From Mermis nigrescens (Eukaryota; Nematoda; Enoplea; Mermithida; Mermithidae), in the NCBI GenBank assembly GCA_036768485.1, contig JAVLUZ010000412.1, forward strand, positions 496,001-560,000: a stretch of 64,000 bases of DNA, given 5' to 3'. The first letter of the stretch is position 1. Every line of letters starts with the position of its first letter. Both the position numbers and the translations under genes were made by a program. Positions 33,833 through 45,971 of the stretch are shown in pieces. Under the pieces are notes generated by a model. It ran no database searches. It was not told the DNA's origin and saw only the letters and a list, made by a program, of their open reading frames with translations.

Positions 33833-34085
33833 CATACGTGGGCAGCAAGAAAATTCTGGGGGGGGTGCAAGATTTTTTTGAAGGTCGAAAAATGGCCTTA
33901 AAAATGGTGGTATGGCGATAAAAACACAATTTTTCGACGTTTCTCATCAAGCACTATCCATTGGCGTCAAAAAATTGCGAAAAAACGAAAAAAATTTTCA
34001 AAAATTGAATTCTGGGGGGGGGGTATTTTGATTTCTGGGGGGGTATTTTGGTTTCTGGGGGTGCATACCCCCACGCCCAGGTGTG
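33833..34085. mobile_element. Fam-B hAT MITE, TSD GTCGCGAC
   Basis: Left CATACGTGGGCAGCAAG and right CACGCCCAGGTGTG, with an exact 8-bp TSD GTCGCGAC at 33825-33832 and 34086-34093. It lies between two long TTA/ATT microsatellites. Confidence 0.9.
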
Positions 34086-34101
34086 GTCGCGACTCTTAAG
34101 G

Positions 34102-34440
<339 letters not shown>

Positions 34441-36224
34441 ATAATTAACATTACCTATTCAACTAGTGTAAATAGCGAAAATAGCAAGCACACCGCAAAT
34501 AATATTGTATAAAAAATGATCATCAAAAATGTTTGCAATGAAACTTGTATTAATTGTCCAATGATCGTACGAGAAGCTATTTTACTGAAGCGTATTTGTA
34601 GCATAAGACATAAATTGCAGAAGTCAAAAAGAAATTGAAAAGAAGATTAAAAACTTACAACTAGATAAAAATTTGTTGATATGTTCTTATGAAACGCTAC
34701 ATAATCTTAAGCGAAAGTCTCTCAGAAGTCTAAGCACCCTTATTTTTGCACTTAACAAAGTTTCTGTCCAATAAAGACAAGTGTCTCGGTCTCTTCCTTG
34801 TGCGAGTAAAAAATCGCATTATGAGGAGTAAATATTTGAAACTGAATGGATTTAGCGCTTTTATAGAACTTCGTAAAAATCATCTAAGGCAGTAAGAATC
34901 TTAATATTCTACACTGATTCGGGCTCAAAGTGGAAATGGTCAAAGAATTCATTTTTACGGCACACAACTTATCATACGATATGAATATTTCAGTAGTGCA
35001 ATCCGCTATGTATAAAGTTTACGTGCAAATACATACGTACGTACAGACACTTTTTTAAATGTAAAACCCACATGACTATGTAATTTGAATGAAATTCAGC
35101 GTTTTGAAAAAACAAGCGCAGAGCAAAATACATCAGACTCTGATTTAAAATTTGGCTACTATTAAATGATTTAGCGATTTAAATGGCCTAAGCGATTGAT
35201 AATCTCTTGCAGAAAGGCATTCTGTTATTAACTGAAACAGCGATGCCTTTATTTTAGCATGTACCTGTCTATCAACATATCAGAAGATTTTATCGCCAGA
35301 CGAGTTGTACTTAACTGAAAATAGCCTAAATCGGTATTAAACACAAATGCATATTTCATTATTTTTCTTGTCAAATTTTCATTTGGTTCTATTAACAAAT
35401 TTCATGAACCAATTGAAAATGTTTTCGTAATATGATGACGGGTTAGTTCTCGAAATAGGATGGTCGCTAGCTATCACTTTGCCTATATAAATATGCTAGC
35501 CGCGATACGCAAAAGATTTTTTCTAGCTTCGGTCTGCACAGTTTCCCGAGGTCGAATGTTCAGGAGGGGTGAAATCCCGAAATTTGGGACCACTGAATTT
35601 AGAGTTATAGCCTTTTCTGCTGGTCAAATATGAAAAATGGTTAAAACATCTTATATGACATGTTTTAATATAAAAACTGTATTTTTTAGTACTTTTTGTC
35701 CAATTCTGACTTAGTTTCGTCACTTTTGTAAGTAAAAAATATAAGAATTCGTCACAAATTTTGACTTTTCAGTTCATTTCATTTTCACTTCATTCTAGGC
35801 ATTTTACGGGTACATAAAACAGAAATGTACGAAAAAATTTTTAACATCTTTGCTACTTTTGTACCCGAAAATAATGCAGAAAATGTTTGATAGCTCAAAA
35901 TCGTCTGGCACTGATTCGAGTCTTGGGTCTTGAGGTAGGGGTTATACCCTCCTTATGGGAGTGTGTGCTAATCTGGTCTCCATCATAACTTTTTGACGCA
36001 ATTCCTGACTTTCTGAACCAAACATGCCTTTCAAAGTGAACAGTCACATCGATTAACTTCTTAGAGAACAGAACAAAGTCTAAATTTTTAAGTACGAAAG
36101 TTTTCATATGTCAAAAAGCTCTATCCAATAGCTATGAAAAATTCCTTTAAAAAACGTATTTCCGGAGGTCGACCGATTTCGTCGGGGATTTGTCAATTTT
36201 TCGATGTCCTAAACGTTTAAATAT
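34441..36224. other. Pinin intron 2, mostly unassigned; Fam-C copy
   Basis: A Fam-C copy lies at about 35545-35720 (GTGAAATCCCGAAATTTGGGACC, GGTCAAATATGAAAAATGG). From 34441 to 35500 I see no repeat ends and no exon. Confidence 0.45.
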
Positions 36225-36733
36225 CAGTGTTTTTTGCACAAGGTTAGTTTGTACATATAAAAGACGGTCCCCAAAAGTCTTTGTACATTTTGTACATGCA
36301 AATTTCGAGTACAATAATATGGTTCAGTAGTGATTTTTGTGTGGTAAACAGGGTTTTTCGACCTTTGGTATTGTATTTTAGCTAATTTTTGGGTTCCTGA
36401 CACCAAAAATTATTAGAAATTGTCTCAAAACAACGCAAAAATTACTAAAAATTGTCTCAAAACGGCGGGTGCAAAAATTACTAAAAATTGTCTCAGAACG
36501 ACGCGGAGCGCCGAAAAATATGACATCTTTCAATTTAAAATGTAAATTCTACCATTTTAAATATATATAGGACAGATAATTACTCATTTCGGCGCGAAGC
36601 GCCGACAATTTTTGGGAATTTTACACCTTTTTACAGATTTTGTCTCCCCAAAAATCTTTGTACACGTACAAAGACGGTCCTGAAAAGTCTTTGAATATCG
36701 GGAAAAATCTTTGTCGAATACATAAAAACCGTG
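36225..36733. mobile_element. Fam-A hAT MITE in pinin intron 2
   Basis: Starts CAGTGTTTTTTGCACAAGG and ends CATAAAAACCGTG. Cassettes lie near 36503 (damaged) and 36591 (intact). A short internal duplication (GCAAAAATTACTAAAAATTGT) occurs near 36430-36490. No matching TSD was found. Its right end is about 70 bp from pinin exon 2. Confidence 0.75.
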
Positions 36734-36803
36734 CTACATACATATTAGATGTGAACCCCTTTAAGACGTTTAGGCTTAATTTTACTACGTTCACCTATCA
36801 TAC

Positions 36804-37155
36804 CTGAAGTGTTTACTATCTTCTTCGCGTTTAAACTGCTGCAGTGTTCCTAACAATAATCCGAACATGCGCCTGTTGCGCAACTTGCTGTCCTTTTTTT
36901 CATTCTCATTCAATTCAGCAATGGCCGTCTCCCGACTCTTTGCCTCTTTTAACGTAACAGTAACACTGGACGCTAACGATGGTTTGGTGTCTAATTGGTC
37001 ATCAAAATCGTCCGACATCTGGACTCGGTCCGCAAACGACGCTTGTGCCCCAAAATTATAACCGGCTCCGTCATTTCGGTACGATATTGTGCTCAGTCGC
37101 TTGAATGCCGACTGTCTGGGTTCATCGAACTCGTCATTTGAGCGTCTTTTAAATC
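36804..37155 (-). CDS. PNN: Pinin homologue, exon 2
   Basis: The exon starts after TTTTCATATTAG with GA, completing the G left by exon 1, and ends AG before GTATGA. Its 352 bases join both neighbours in frame. It carries the pinin signature RNRRMFGLLLGTLQQFKREE (vertebrates: RR.FG.L.GTLQKFK.E) at the C-terminal side and, before it, KRRSNDEFDEPRQSAFKRLS, a Ser/Asp-rich stretch with likely little structure. The motif marks the start of the pinin/SDK/memA domain that continues in exon 3. Confidence 0.9.
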
Positions 37156-37199
37156 CTAATATGAAAATGAGGAGAAAATCGATGTCTTCAAGCCACAGA

Positions 37200-37440
37200 T
37201 TCGCAATGTCAGGGTCTGCAGGGTGAAATCCCAAAATTTCAAAACAGTAAATTCAGTGTTCATGATTTTTCGCTAGCTATTCAGAGGACGAAAATTATCG
37301 AAATAGCGTATAAAACGCTTTTTCGTGATGAAACCGCATTTTAAAGGCATTTTTAGTCCAATTTGACTGAATTATATGTATTGTTTTTAACGCTAAAAAT
37401 GGATCTGATAACTTTTGGGCGCTTTTTGACTAAAAGGCAC
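37200..37440. repeat. Fam-C repeat in pinin intron 1
   Basis: GGGTGAAATCCCAAAATTTC, GGACGAAAATTATCGAAATAGC and TTTTTAGTCCAATTTGACTG match the other Fam-C copies. A cassette relative (CGGCGCGAAACG) follows near 37456. Confidence 0.6.
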
Positions 37441-38583
37441 ATAAAAGTAAAAATCCGGCGCGAAACGAAGGAAAATTTTCGACATTACTGCTTTTCTCCT
37501 CAGAAATGATGCATAAAACGTTCCCTCAGCTCAAAATAGCCAGACAGTACCTTTCTGGCTAAGCCTTCAGCTGTGTTAATACCCTCCTCACCCCCAACTA
37601 TATGAACGCATGCTTCAAGCCGAATTTCATGTCATCTTATCACCTTCGACGATTAGGAACAGCTTATAAGATGTTAGGCAAGGCCTACCCCAAATTCGAA
37701 GCCTTAAATTTTCAATTCAAATATAACAAATTTTCGCTATGGCAGAAATTGGCAAGAAGGAGGAACCAAGACTTCAAGCTTTCACTAAAATTCATAAGCA
37801 ATCTATTAAAGATGAAAAAACAAATGTATTTTAATCAAAAGTCAATCAATATCTGTTTCAACGACTACATTTTCCAGATGATTGTATGAGGATGACTCAT
37901 TTACTCAAACTTTATAAGTAACTGGCCTTCTAAGTGAAGAGATTAACACTTACCAAGAAAACAAAAATATTAAAATATCGAATAGAAAGAACAAAACTCA
38001 CTCACTCACCTTAAAAAACAAAAATATTAAAATATGCGTCGTTTTTTCTATTTTCAATCATTCTTGTATTTGTTTTATCAAAATGCTTTACCTTTATTAT
38101 ATAACTTACATGCTGAATCGTTGTATTATAAGATAATCAATATTTGGCCTACTCTGCATTACGATGCATAACAATTTCAATACCAATTTTTTGAATGACG
38201 CACATTCTTCATGCAACTATATATCAATTTGACATGTATTTAGCCATACGTGTTCTTAGGGAATGGGGGAGCTTGGAAAGATGTTTTGACCATCCGGCAG
38301 AATGACTGCTCGCCCCCCAGAACTGCCGATTATGCGAAAAAATGGTAGAAAAATAGTTTTTAAATCTCTTTTAGCTACCTACAGACGACTATGGAAAATT
38401 AAAGTTCAACGACTGTGCCATTTTTCATGGCGGATCTGGATAGGCAACGTTGCCTAAAGCTTAGCCTAAATAACTAAATAGGTTTTGACGCATATCCACC
38501 TTTTTAAAGCCCAAAAAGGCACTTTTTAAAATTTTTCGTAACTGACCTGACTCCCCGAAATTCCTATGCTATACACATGTATA
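37441..38583. other. Pinin intron 1, no gene recognised
   Basis: AT-rich. A CTCACTCACTCAC run at about 37998 resembles the inverse of the LINE tail at 420-440. No exon was found. Confidence 0.4.
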
Positions 38584-39558
38584 TACAGAGTGGTCCACAA
38601 AAAAGGCTACATTTTTTAATACGTCATGAACTCGGCTGATGTGAAAACAACATTTTAAGACCAGCTGCATTAGATAGGTAAACATATCTTTATTTGGTCA
38701 ACATTAAAAATTTTGGCCATCTTTCAGCAATACCTGCAATACGGCAATTTAATTACACCTCACTGTTTAAATCCCAGGGTTTCTGCATTGTATTACATTA
38801 CTGTGTATCTTGTTATCCTTTTTAACATTTTTGACAAAATGTTCAGTCACAAAAATTAATTAGCAGTTTTAAATCTCCAGAATAGATACGCGTCCTACCG
38901 AGTGTAAAAATTTCAGGATGTCGTTAAAATAGGGTGCAAATTGGTTGCAGGACCAATGACGATATCGGCGTTTAAACAATATTAAAGTAAGGTGTAAACA
39001 AATTGCCTTAGCGCCCGAAGCACTGGAACTCACAAATGCCCCATATCGGCCCATCACCAGGACGGGTCGAACCAAAAGTTGGACGAGGCGAAGGGGAAAC
39101 TTGGACGGGGCTGTTTTGTACAGGGAGAAAATTTTTGGAGATAATTTAAGGAAATGCTAGATACAGTATATCATGACCAATTCGCAAAACATGCACAGGA
39201 ACCATCTTATTACACTGTTCGACACCTTTTCCATGCACGGACCCACCTTTATTCAGTGACTGACCCACTGATTAAGCTGAACGACCCACCTTTTTCAAAC
39301 ATGGACCCGCCTTTTCTCAGGGACAGACCCAACTTTTTCAGGGTCTAGGGACCCACCCACCCTTTTGGCTGGAAGTTAGACGGGGCGAATTGTCAGCCAT
39401 TGCCCAGGTATGCTGGAACTAGGCCAAAATGTTTAACACATTTGGAAAGAAGAGACTTTTATCTATCGAATGCGCCCAGTTTGCAAGTTTGAAGTTTACA
39501 TGAGCCGAAGTTATGACCTGTCAAATCGGAATGTGGCCTTTTTACAGGCCACCTTGTA
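38584..39558. mobile_element. Tc1/mariner-type MITE, TA TSD, hosting a hAT insertion
   Basis: Left TACAGAGTGGTCCACAAAAA and right inverse (TTTTTACAGGCCACCTTGTA), with further matching phrases (ACTCGGCTGATGT / ACATGAGCCGAAGT). Flanked by TA. Without the nested element it is about 585 bp and has no transposase. Confidence 0.8.
39031..39412. mobile_element. hAT MITE nested in the mariner-type element, TSD CTGGAACT
   Basis: An exact 8-bp TSD CTGGAACT occurs at 39023-39030 and 39413-39420. The right end, inverted CATACCTGGGC, is Fam-B-like; the left end CACAAATGCCCC is less well kept. The interior has repeated GACCCACCTTTTT phrases. Confidence 0.75.
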
Positions 39559-39870
39559 TATTGCTTGGATCAGCACAAAAACTGCTGAATCCCAACCCCC
39601 ATTTCATATGGTAGAAGGCCCGTTCCGATAGCCCTGAACTTTGCCCTGAATCATTTTAGCACTATAAAAGACCACGTTGAGCATATCATGGAGAGACAAA
39701 GACAAGCAAGTGGACCGGTTGTAATATAGACCCGCAGAAAAAGAGAAACGTTCGACATATAAAAAATTTAACAAGAGTTGAAACGAAGAAGATAAGTAAG
39801 AGCAAGTTATTGTTAGTAAGCAGAAATGCGTAAAATCCTCCGAAAAGCTGTAAATTATAGGCCCTCTTGT
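39559..39870. other. Pinin intron 1, no recognised element
   Basis: Unique-looking AT-rich sequence; nothing coding. Confidence 0.4.
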
Positions 39871-40080
39871 CAGTGTTTTTTGTACAAGGTCCGTTTGTAC
39901 ATGTACAAAGATGGTCCCCAAAAGTCTTTGTACATTTTGTACATGCAAATGTTTGTGTACTATAATATAGTTCGCGATTTTAGTGTTATAAAACAGGATT
40001 TTTCGACCTTTGGTAGTGTATTATAGCTAATTTCTGGGTCTTAAAGGGCAAAAGTCACTTGGCATTTTTCGAAATTAATC
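39871..40080. mobile_element. Fam-A MITE, truncated
   Basis: The left half only: CAGTGTTTTTTGTACAAGG to about 40080 (CATTTTTCGAAATT), where the similarity ends. Confidence 0.7.
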
Positions 40081-40832
40081 GATTTTGGGTGCTTTTTCAG
40101 TAAAAAGCACATTTAAGTAAAAAAAGTAGCATTATTACTGCTTTTCCTTTAAAACGATGCAAAAAAACAGTCCGTCAGCTCAAAATCGCCGAATAGTAAG
40201 TGTCTGACTGACCCTTCAGCGATGGAGGGTAATAACCCTCACCCTCCTATGTGCATGTGCGATTTTCACAAAAGTACTTAAACTGCCATTTCTCCATCAA
40301 AAATTTTAGCATGCATATTACATACATGAATGCGAGGCGATACGAAAAAAATGACGCTTCATGACACTAGCCTATCGTATACGAAATGCACATGACACCT
40401 TTTCACATGGCGATTGCTAATTATTACCATAATGCTCTAGCTAACTTGTTTTGCTAAATAAGATGCACGCACATGGTCAGAGGCTGGGAGGGGGTAAACC
40501 GAGTTTCCCTGGGGGGGATAAATAAGTATTTTTCCACATATTTAATGTCAAATTTTTGTACTTAATTCGTCATATGTATTTTATTTTTCATGAATAATGA
40601 AAGCAATAACAATAAGGGTAATGGAATGACCTTTAAGATCGAATATTTACAAACTGGTAGAAAAGTGTCTGGATGAACGAATTGGACAGTCTATAGCACG
40701 AAAAGTAAGTGCGTATTTGAAATTACACTCTTAGCCGTCATTTGACGCTTTTTCACTGCTCAAGCAACCAATTTTGATCCAAAATGACCTGAGGGGGTAT
40801 GCTTCTCAAAATCTGATTTAGGGGGTTACAAC
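40081..40832 (-). repeat. Unassigned sequence and an inverted Fam-D copy
   Basis: The inverse of Fam-D lies at about 40560-40800 (GAAAAGTGTCTGGATGAACG..., CAACCAATTTTGATCC). Confidence 0.5.
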
Positions 40833-41247
40833 CACACTTGATCTTAAGGGATTCGATGGTTTTTCACCAACTCCCCCCTCGCAAAAGTTTTTTCACGCCC
40901 CCCCAGAATAGGCGATTTTTTGAAAGTTCCAGAAATTTTCTAAAAATCTGTAGAAAACATGCCTTTTTAAGCTTTTTTAACTATTTATTTGCTCAAAAGT
41001 GCCCGATATTCGGCGCCTCGCGCCATTATACTCATGTTTTGACTATATTTTGTTCAATTTGTTCCGACTTTACTGATTTTTATTCGAAATTTTTTTTAAT
41101 ATTTTTATGCTTTAGAAAGATAGAGCATCATCAGAAACGCTGAAAAACGATGTTTTTGACGCGTAGCTACCATTTTTGGACTCAAAAGAGGCACGGTACT
41201 TTATAATTTCAACCCCCCCCACAAATTTTCCATGCTGTGCATGTATA
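40833..41247. mobile_element. Fam-G element with near-TSD GTTACAAC/GTTACAAA
   Basis: Starts CACACTTGATCTTAAGG and ends CATGCTGTGCATGTATA. The flanking 8-mers are 7 of 8 alike. It contains a hairpin-cassette relative (CGGCGCCTCGCGCC, about 41011) and the Fam-G phrase. Its CTACGCGTCAAAAACATCG-type sequence is the empty-site counterpart of the 42635 hAT insertion. Confidence 0.6.
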
Positions 41248-41255
41248 GTTACAAA

Positions 41256-42119
41256 CCCATATCTCCAATGTGCATGTGTGCTAAATAACTTTCATTTGTA
41301 GGCCCTAATCTCTTAATCTGATGAAAAATAGGCCCTAGTAGATCCTACTACGTTTTACAAGGTATGTCACTTAATTTGTATATACTTTGTTGCAAGAAAA
41401 TATTGAATTTTCTGATCTTTTTGTTCTCACGAAATGCGCGATAGAACAAAAAAATTTTTTTAAAGGAAAAAATTCTCACAAAATTCTCACCCACCCAAAG
41501 TTAGTTGTCTCCATCCCCCAAAGTCAGAAAATTTTGGACTCTCCACTGTTGAAAAAAATTTTGATTGTTAGCCTTTTAAGGTGTTTTTTGGCCGTCTTTG
41601 GCCAAAATTTGGAGGTCATTTACCCCTCCTCCTCCTAAAATAGCCGGGGAGCACCCTCCTGAAATTTCGAGCCTTTACATGTATTACAAAGGCAATACAA
41701 AAAGTAAACCAAAAGGAAAAAACTTTGCGAAATGCAGGTGCATAAAGACAGCATCAGATTTCTCAGCATTTAACATTTTCCTATTCTTCTATTAAAATGC
41801 ATACCTACTGCGTTCAAGGCTGTTGAAATTTTCTGGTATTAGAAAACTTTATCCATTTTCTCAGCTTAAAACGCAAGAACAGCTCATTAAAATGCAGTCT
41901 TCTCTCATATAGATTAGATTATCACAATTTACAAAGTGTGCATACCTGTGATTCCCTAAATGTTGTAATTTCACAACTTGGCAAGATGGAACAAAATCGT
42001 AGATACGGTGCAGGTTATGCATTTTATTCTATTTGTACAAGAATATTATTGTTTCTCTAGTTTTTTAGATTGTTATATAAGAATATAAAAATTAATACAT
42101 TATAGAAAGTTACCAATAC
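41256..42119. other. Pinin intron 1, no gene recognised
   Basis: C-rich patches near 41500-41640 suggest old repeat ends; otherwise AT-rich sequence up to the exon 1 donor. Confidence 0.4.
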
Positions 42120-42342
42120 CTGACGTGGGCGTGCTCGTCGGAACAGTCGATCCAAATCCTGTGGAAATGCGAAACTGGTTTCGTGCAAAACGATTTGATC
42201 CCGACTGAGCTGAATCAAAGTCGTTTTGTCCGGATAAAGTACGCAAGCCATCCTCGATAGACTTCAAGGTCTCCCGAGCTTTCGCCAAATCTTCGTCAAG
42301 TTGCGAAGAAATATCGACCGCAGGTAGCAATACTTCAGTCAT
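42120..42342 (-). CDS. PNN: Pinin homologue, exon 1 (N-terminal coiled coil)
   Basis: The ATG at 42340-42342 is the chosen start: MTEVLLPAVDISSQLDEDLA, then KARETLKSIEDGLRTLSGQN. This matches the beginning of vertebrate pinin (LQEQLEKAKESLKNVDENIRKLTGRD), the N-terminal pinin/SDK domain. The frame is open a little upstream, but that part does not resemble the family. Exon 1 ends ACG TCA G at a GTATTG donor and leaves one base, which exon 2 completes. With exons 2 and 3 the coding sequence is 1,044 bases (347 residues plus stop), about half the length of human pinin because the C-terminal tail is missing. Confidence 0.9.
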
Positions 42343-42474
42343 AAGATCGATTTTGCAGAATGAGACCGCTAGCAAGATTATGCTGTCAAGTTGATACGAG
42401 TGATCAGCACAAGATTATATTATGAATGCTACCAATGTAAAAAACTGAAACCATATATACATAACATATATTTG

Positions 42475-44700
42475 GGGCCGTATTTAAAAAGGGTGGGGAA
42501 GGAGCGGCCCCCTTCCCCTTGGCCGAAAGAAAAATTTTGATGGGTATGAGATGCATACATGCACAGCATGGAGATTCTGGGGAGAGTTGAAATTATAAAG
42601 TGCCCTTTTGGGTCAAAAAATGGTAGGTACGCGTCAGTGATCGTACGGGGTCAGATTTTCACCCCCGATCGAGGTCGGGGTCGGGGATGAAAAACCCCGG
42701 TTTTCGGGGTCGGGGTCGGGGTTGAAGATTAACAATTAACATTGCATGCTTACATACCAATTTGAAAAGGATAAAAACGATACCTCAACTTGTTTGTAGA
42801 GCATACTAATAAAGCTGGTTATGTTCAACATTTTATTTTCATTCCAAGTTCAAACATGGTTTTAGCAATTTAGCATTACTTTCAATTTTAATTGCTAATC
42901 GCTCTCGCTTTTTCGTTTTCTTCCACAGTTTTTTCATAACGGTTTTCTATGGCAAACTGATTGTAGAGGAGACAATGGTGCGAAGCGCCGAAAATTTTCG
43001 AAATTTTTAGCGTTTTCATGTAGAATTTACGCCTTTTTATTGACAAACAGTTCGGAAATCGTAAGTGGCGCAAAGCATCAAGAAATTCAGTCATATTTAA
43101 CCGCCCTAAGACAATAATCGGCGGTGCTAAGCGCAGGAAAATTTTGACGTTTTTACTCTTTAAACTCAATTTATACCGCTTAAATCATACAGAACAGATA
43201 AACTAATTGCGGCGCGAAGCGCCGAAAATTTTTAAAAATTCCTAATCCTTTTTCTTTTCTGTCCTCCTAAAAATCTCTTTCAACATGTAGAACGAGATTG
43301 TACGGCTGGGGGTCTGAGGTGGCGCTCAAGCGCCCCCAGCGAGGTCCAGAGCAGAACTCCTGAAAATTTTGTAAAAAACACTCTAATTTTCAATAAGTAA
43401 AGTTAAAATTTTCGCAAATTGGCAAAATCTCGGTTCTGAATTAAGTCCAAAAAAACTTAAAATTGATGAACACCTACACTGCATAAAACTTCTGAGCTGA
43501 AATGCGTTTTTCGACCTCTGCTAAGTATGTAGCGCAGCAACGGGTCGCAACCAATAATCATTGAAAGATGTATCAATGAGAATTTTGTTCTTACCATTTT
43601 CAGGCCCATTTGTGGCCTTCTTATTAAGTAGTTCAGAAAACAGAAAATGCGCAAAAACATAAGAAAATGTGGCCTTTCCTTTCATTTGGAATAGAATTAT
43701 GTGTCATTGTAAAGAAAGATAAACAAAGCAGAGAATAGACAAATTGGTACGCAAACATTTTCGCATTTTTACTATTATGTTCAACAAGCATGTGCAGTTT
43801 CATTCAATAAACTAATAGTGCATTAAATCACTAAAGTGCTGCGAAGTGCTGGATTATTTTAACAGATTCAAGCTTTTAAATTCATTGGATCTATATAACA
43901 ATAATTAATGACTCGGCGCGAAGCGCCGGAAAATTTTGACGTTTGTGCCTTTTTAAACTCAATGTTCTGGACACATTGCGCCAGAAAAATCAACATAATT
44001 TCTGGAAAATTCCGGTGGGGGCATGTGCCTCCATTCCCCCCGGCTACGCCTGTGATTCCTCAGTAATTTCGGCGCACTTCATAATGGAAAATATGCGAAC
44101 ATGTATGTACGTCTCAACAACATGGCGACCAGGCGTACTTTTTATGAAATATCGCGAGTGTTGAGTTTAACATATTAATTTTGCTGGTGAATGAATCGTC
44201 CTTGTTCCGGATTTATTTGCTATTTATACAATTCTTCTATGTACCAACAAATAAAATGCTATATTTCACCCCCGAAAAAAGGTCCAACCCCGACTCGAAA
44301 AATCATGCCCCCGGTCGGGGGTCGGGGTTTAGGCCGGGGTTTTTCGGGGTCGGGGTCGGGGTCGGGGTCCCCGTACGATCACTGGTACGCGTCAAAAACA
44401 TTGTTTTTCAGCGTTTCGGACGATGCACTATCTTTCTAGAGCATAAAAGCATGAGAAAATTTTTAAAAAGTCAAAAAAGTCGGAACAAAGTGAACAAAAT
44501 ATAGTCAAAACATGAGTATAGTGGTGCGAAGCGCCAAAAATTTGGCACTTTTTAGCAACTAGATAGCTAAAAATGCTTTAAAAATCATCTTTTCTACAAA
44601 TTTATAGGAGCTTTCAAAAAAATCGTCAATTCTGGGGGTGAATTTTTTTGCGGGGGGGTAAAATTTTTGGGGGGTTGAAACCCCCAGATAATGTATATAT
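42475..44700. mobile_element. Fam-G element interrupted by a 1.7-kb hAT
   Basis: The Fam-G sequence (GGGTCAAAAAATGGTAG to 42634) continues after the hAT at 44393 (CAAAAACATTGTTTTTCAGCG, TCTAGAGCATAAAAGCATG), with a cassette at about 44526. Confidence 0.65.
42635..44384. mobile_element. 1.7-kb non-autonomous hAT element, copy 2 (inverted), TSD GTACGCGT
   Basis: The same element as 23312-25008 in the opposite orientation, with the same CAGTGATCGTACGG ends and an exact TSD GTACGCGT (42627-42634 and 44385-44392). The different TSDs show two independent insertions. G-quadruplex-prone GGGGTCGGGG runs occur at both ends, and hairpin cassettes at 43212 and 43915. No transposase. It lies just outside pinin exon 1, on the presumed 5' side. 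Confidence 0.9.
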
Positions 44701-45971
44701 GGTAAGATGGAAACGATGGAAAAATCGCATGTATTTGTCATCAAATCTTCAAATTTTCGGCGCTTCGCGTCAGATATTAAGTATTTTCTATAATTTTGAT
44801 TTAAGCGCGACCAAAAAACGACACTCTTTATATCCTTTTGAAAGAGAAAAAATTGTCTCGGAAAGTTCGAATTTTGTGATCTTAATGGATAGAGCAAGTC
44901 GAAAAACGCCGAAAAATGTGGCTTTTGCGAGCTATCCCAACGAATTTTCTGAGATATAGGCCAATTTATGTTCGGCCTCCACCCTTTGCCAGATTCTGGA
45001 AACGGGCCTGGATATTTTCACACAGTATCATAAACAGTTTAGAGGCACAGGTATAATAAATAATAAAATGCCATTAATGCAGAGAAGTTTGATGAAACGG
45101 GGAGGTGAAATCATAAAGTGCCTTTTTGTGCTAAAAATGCTGAATACGCGACAAAAACACCATTTTTGGCGTTTCTGACCATGCTCTATCTTTCTAGAGC
45201 ATAAAAACATGAGAAAAATTTGGGGAAAATAAAAAAGTCGAATAAATTGAACAAAATATAGTACACGAGTATATGGCGCGAAGCGCCGAAAATTTGAAAC
45301 TTTTGAGCAAACAGTTAGCTAAAACGCTTGAACAAGCACCTTTATTATGAATTTTTAGGAAATTTTCGGATCCTTTCGAAAAATCGCGAAAGGTGGGAGT
45401 GAAAAAATTTCTGCGGGGAAGGGGGGAATTTTTGTGGGAGGGGGGTGGAGAAAACCCCCAACGCCCACTCCTCAAAATAATGTATGCCCATAAGCCTTTA
45501 AAGAAGTATTGTTGTTTTGTGTGGAATTACTTCTTAGCGATATGAATAGATTAGAGACTGTTCAAAGTGGATTCATTTCAAACATACATGCGAATAGAGG
45601 GTGAGGGGGTTCTACCACTAACTAAGATGTCAGCCAGACGGGCACTGTCCAGCGAGTTTGAGCTGATAGAACGTTTTCTGCATATTTTTTATGAATAAAA
45701 GTTATAAAAGGGATCTAAAATTTCCCGGCGTTTCGCGCCGGATTACTGCAACCTAGTCCGTATTCAGGTGGACAGGGGAACCGACCCCTCTCCGAAACAA
45801 AAAATGTTTGAAACACACAAGGGTCCCCCAGAGGGAAAAATTGAAAATTCTTGACGTTGGTCTGAAGAACCACCAAAACAGGTTTTAAACGTACTTTCGA
45901 GCTGGTAAACTCAATATGCATTTTCCGGCGCTTTGCGCCGGATTTATTGTTTATCTATAGTTTTTATCTTC
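44701..45971. repeat. Fam-G copy and related repeats
   Basis: A further Fam-G copy is at about 45072-45480 (GCGTTTCTGACCATG, TCTAGAGCATAAAAACATGAG, cassette at 45275). Cassettes are also at about 44760, 45727 and 45928. A hAT-like end (GGAAACGGGCCTGG) lies at 45000. No gene. Confidence 0.5.
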